Source: an uncultured Clostridia bacterium
GTDB taxonomy: Bacteria; Bacillota; Clostridia; TANB77; CAG-508
Direction of reading: 5' to 3'
Length of the DNA: 12,780 nucleotides
Assembly (NCBI GenBank): GCA_947626205.1
Contig: CANQRO010000041.1
Location: forward strand, 1 to 12,780
Position numbers and translations under genes: made by a program. The notes beneath the pieces were generated by a model. It did not search any database and had not been told where the DNA came from. It worked only from the letters and a program-made list of their open reading frames with translations. Below are positions 12,470 through 12,780 of this stretch, piece by piece. Numbering within the stretch: position 1 is the stretch's first letter; every line of letters begins with the position of its first letter.

Positions 12470-12780
12470 ATGAAAATTACTTTAAGAACTGCTGCTTTCG
12501 GAGTTATAATTATAATTTGTATTGTATCTGTAATACTTGCAATATATTGGAATATATTAGAATCTAAAAATGAAGAAACTAAAGAGCTAGAAGAACAATC
12601 ACAAGAGGCTGTTTTACTACAACAAAATTTTAATACAATATTTAAAAATGAGCTAAATTACCAAGGATATAATATAAATACTACTGGGGTAAGTAAAATT
12701 GTACCCGAAAAGGATTTAGTATATACTTGGGTAGAAAGAAATCAAGTTGTTGAAAATAATGGTAATTATGAACTTAGTTT
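12470..12780 (+). CDS. Membrane-anchored protein of unknown function, N-terminal part
   Basis: The frame is open from ATG 12470 to the window end, giving 103 residues, and continues beyond. AAAGGAGA (12453-12460) precedes the ATG by 9 nt. Residues 1-6 (MKITLR) are followed by a hydrophobic helix AAFGVIIIICIVSVILAIYW (8-27), without a lipobox or clear signal-peptidase site. This suggests a single N-terminal anchor with the rest outside the cell. A charged linker rich in Glu and Gln (31-52) follows. The remainder (for example GYNINTTGVSKIVPEKDLVY) resembles no family I can name with confidence. It is divergent from rplM. Confidence 0.8.
   Translation, partial: MKITLRTAAFGVIIIICIVSVILAIYWNILESKNEETKELEEQSQEAVLLQQNFNTIFKNELNYQGYNINTTGVSKIVPEKDLVYTWVERNQVVENNGNYELS

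Overview
The window reads as chromosomal core DNA of a very AT-rich, low-GC Gram-positive bacterium, most likely an anaerobic member of the Clostridia. The grounds are strong AGGAGG ribosome-binding sites, ribosomal-protein leader RNAs of the Firmicutes type, a DUF951 protein, L-lactate dehydrogenase, LexA with an AAC-N4-GTT type box, and a tryptophanyl-tRNA synthetase with an Fe-S-type cysteine cluster. The genus cannot be fixed by reading alone. All 16 genes whose ends are visible stop with TAA (14) or TAG (2); none uses TGA.

Layout, left to right. (1) 1-1659, + strand: the end of rplA (L1), an L10-type leader RNA with an overlapping terminator-like hairpin, rplJ (L10) and rplL (L7/L12), closed by a strong terminator. 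rpoB does not follow, although it usually does. (2) 1742-4353, +: a promoter, then gltX (glutamyl-tRNA synthetase), a small DUF951 protein and a PAP2 membrane phosphatase, packed as one operon. (3) 4377-6071, +: ldh and an AlkD-like HEAT-repeat DNA glycosylase, ending at a bidirectional terminator. (4) 6218-7102, - strand: a 263-residue protein that is one continuous heptad coiled coil, with about 20 consecutive Asn layers in its centre. Its mRNA leader can fold so that the start codon is buried, and it contains a possible 16-codon upstream ORF. (5) 7146-7993, +: rplU (L21) and rpmA (L27) behind a structured leader. The prp (ysxB) protease gene normally between them in Firmicutes is missing, and L27 lacks the N-terminal extension that Prp removes. 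(6) 7983-10550, +: trpS and obgE; obgE carries a one-base insertion that breaks the frame. (7) 10527-11253, +: lexA with a candidate self-regulatory LexA box that lies inside the upstream terminator hairpin and touches the -35 element. (8) 11313-12377, - strand: the rplM-rpsI (L13-S9) operon behind a candidate L13 leader, meeting lexA at a 26-bp bidirectional terminator. (9) 12396-12780, +: the start of an unrecognised membrane-anchored protein that runs off the window.

Most of the genes serve translation: six complete ribosomal proteins plus part of L1, two aminoacyl-tRNA synthetases and the ribosome-assembly GTPase Obg, with three feedback-type leader RNAs. Regulatory DNA is compact, and several terminators double as parts of the next promoter. 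No mobile element, CRISPR array, tRNA or rRNA was seen. The least ordinary locus is the coiled-coil gene with its start-codon hairpin.
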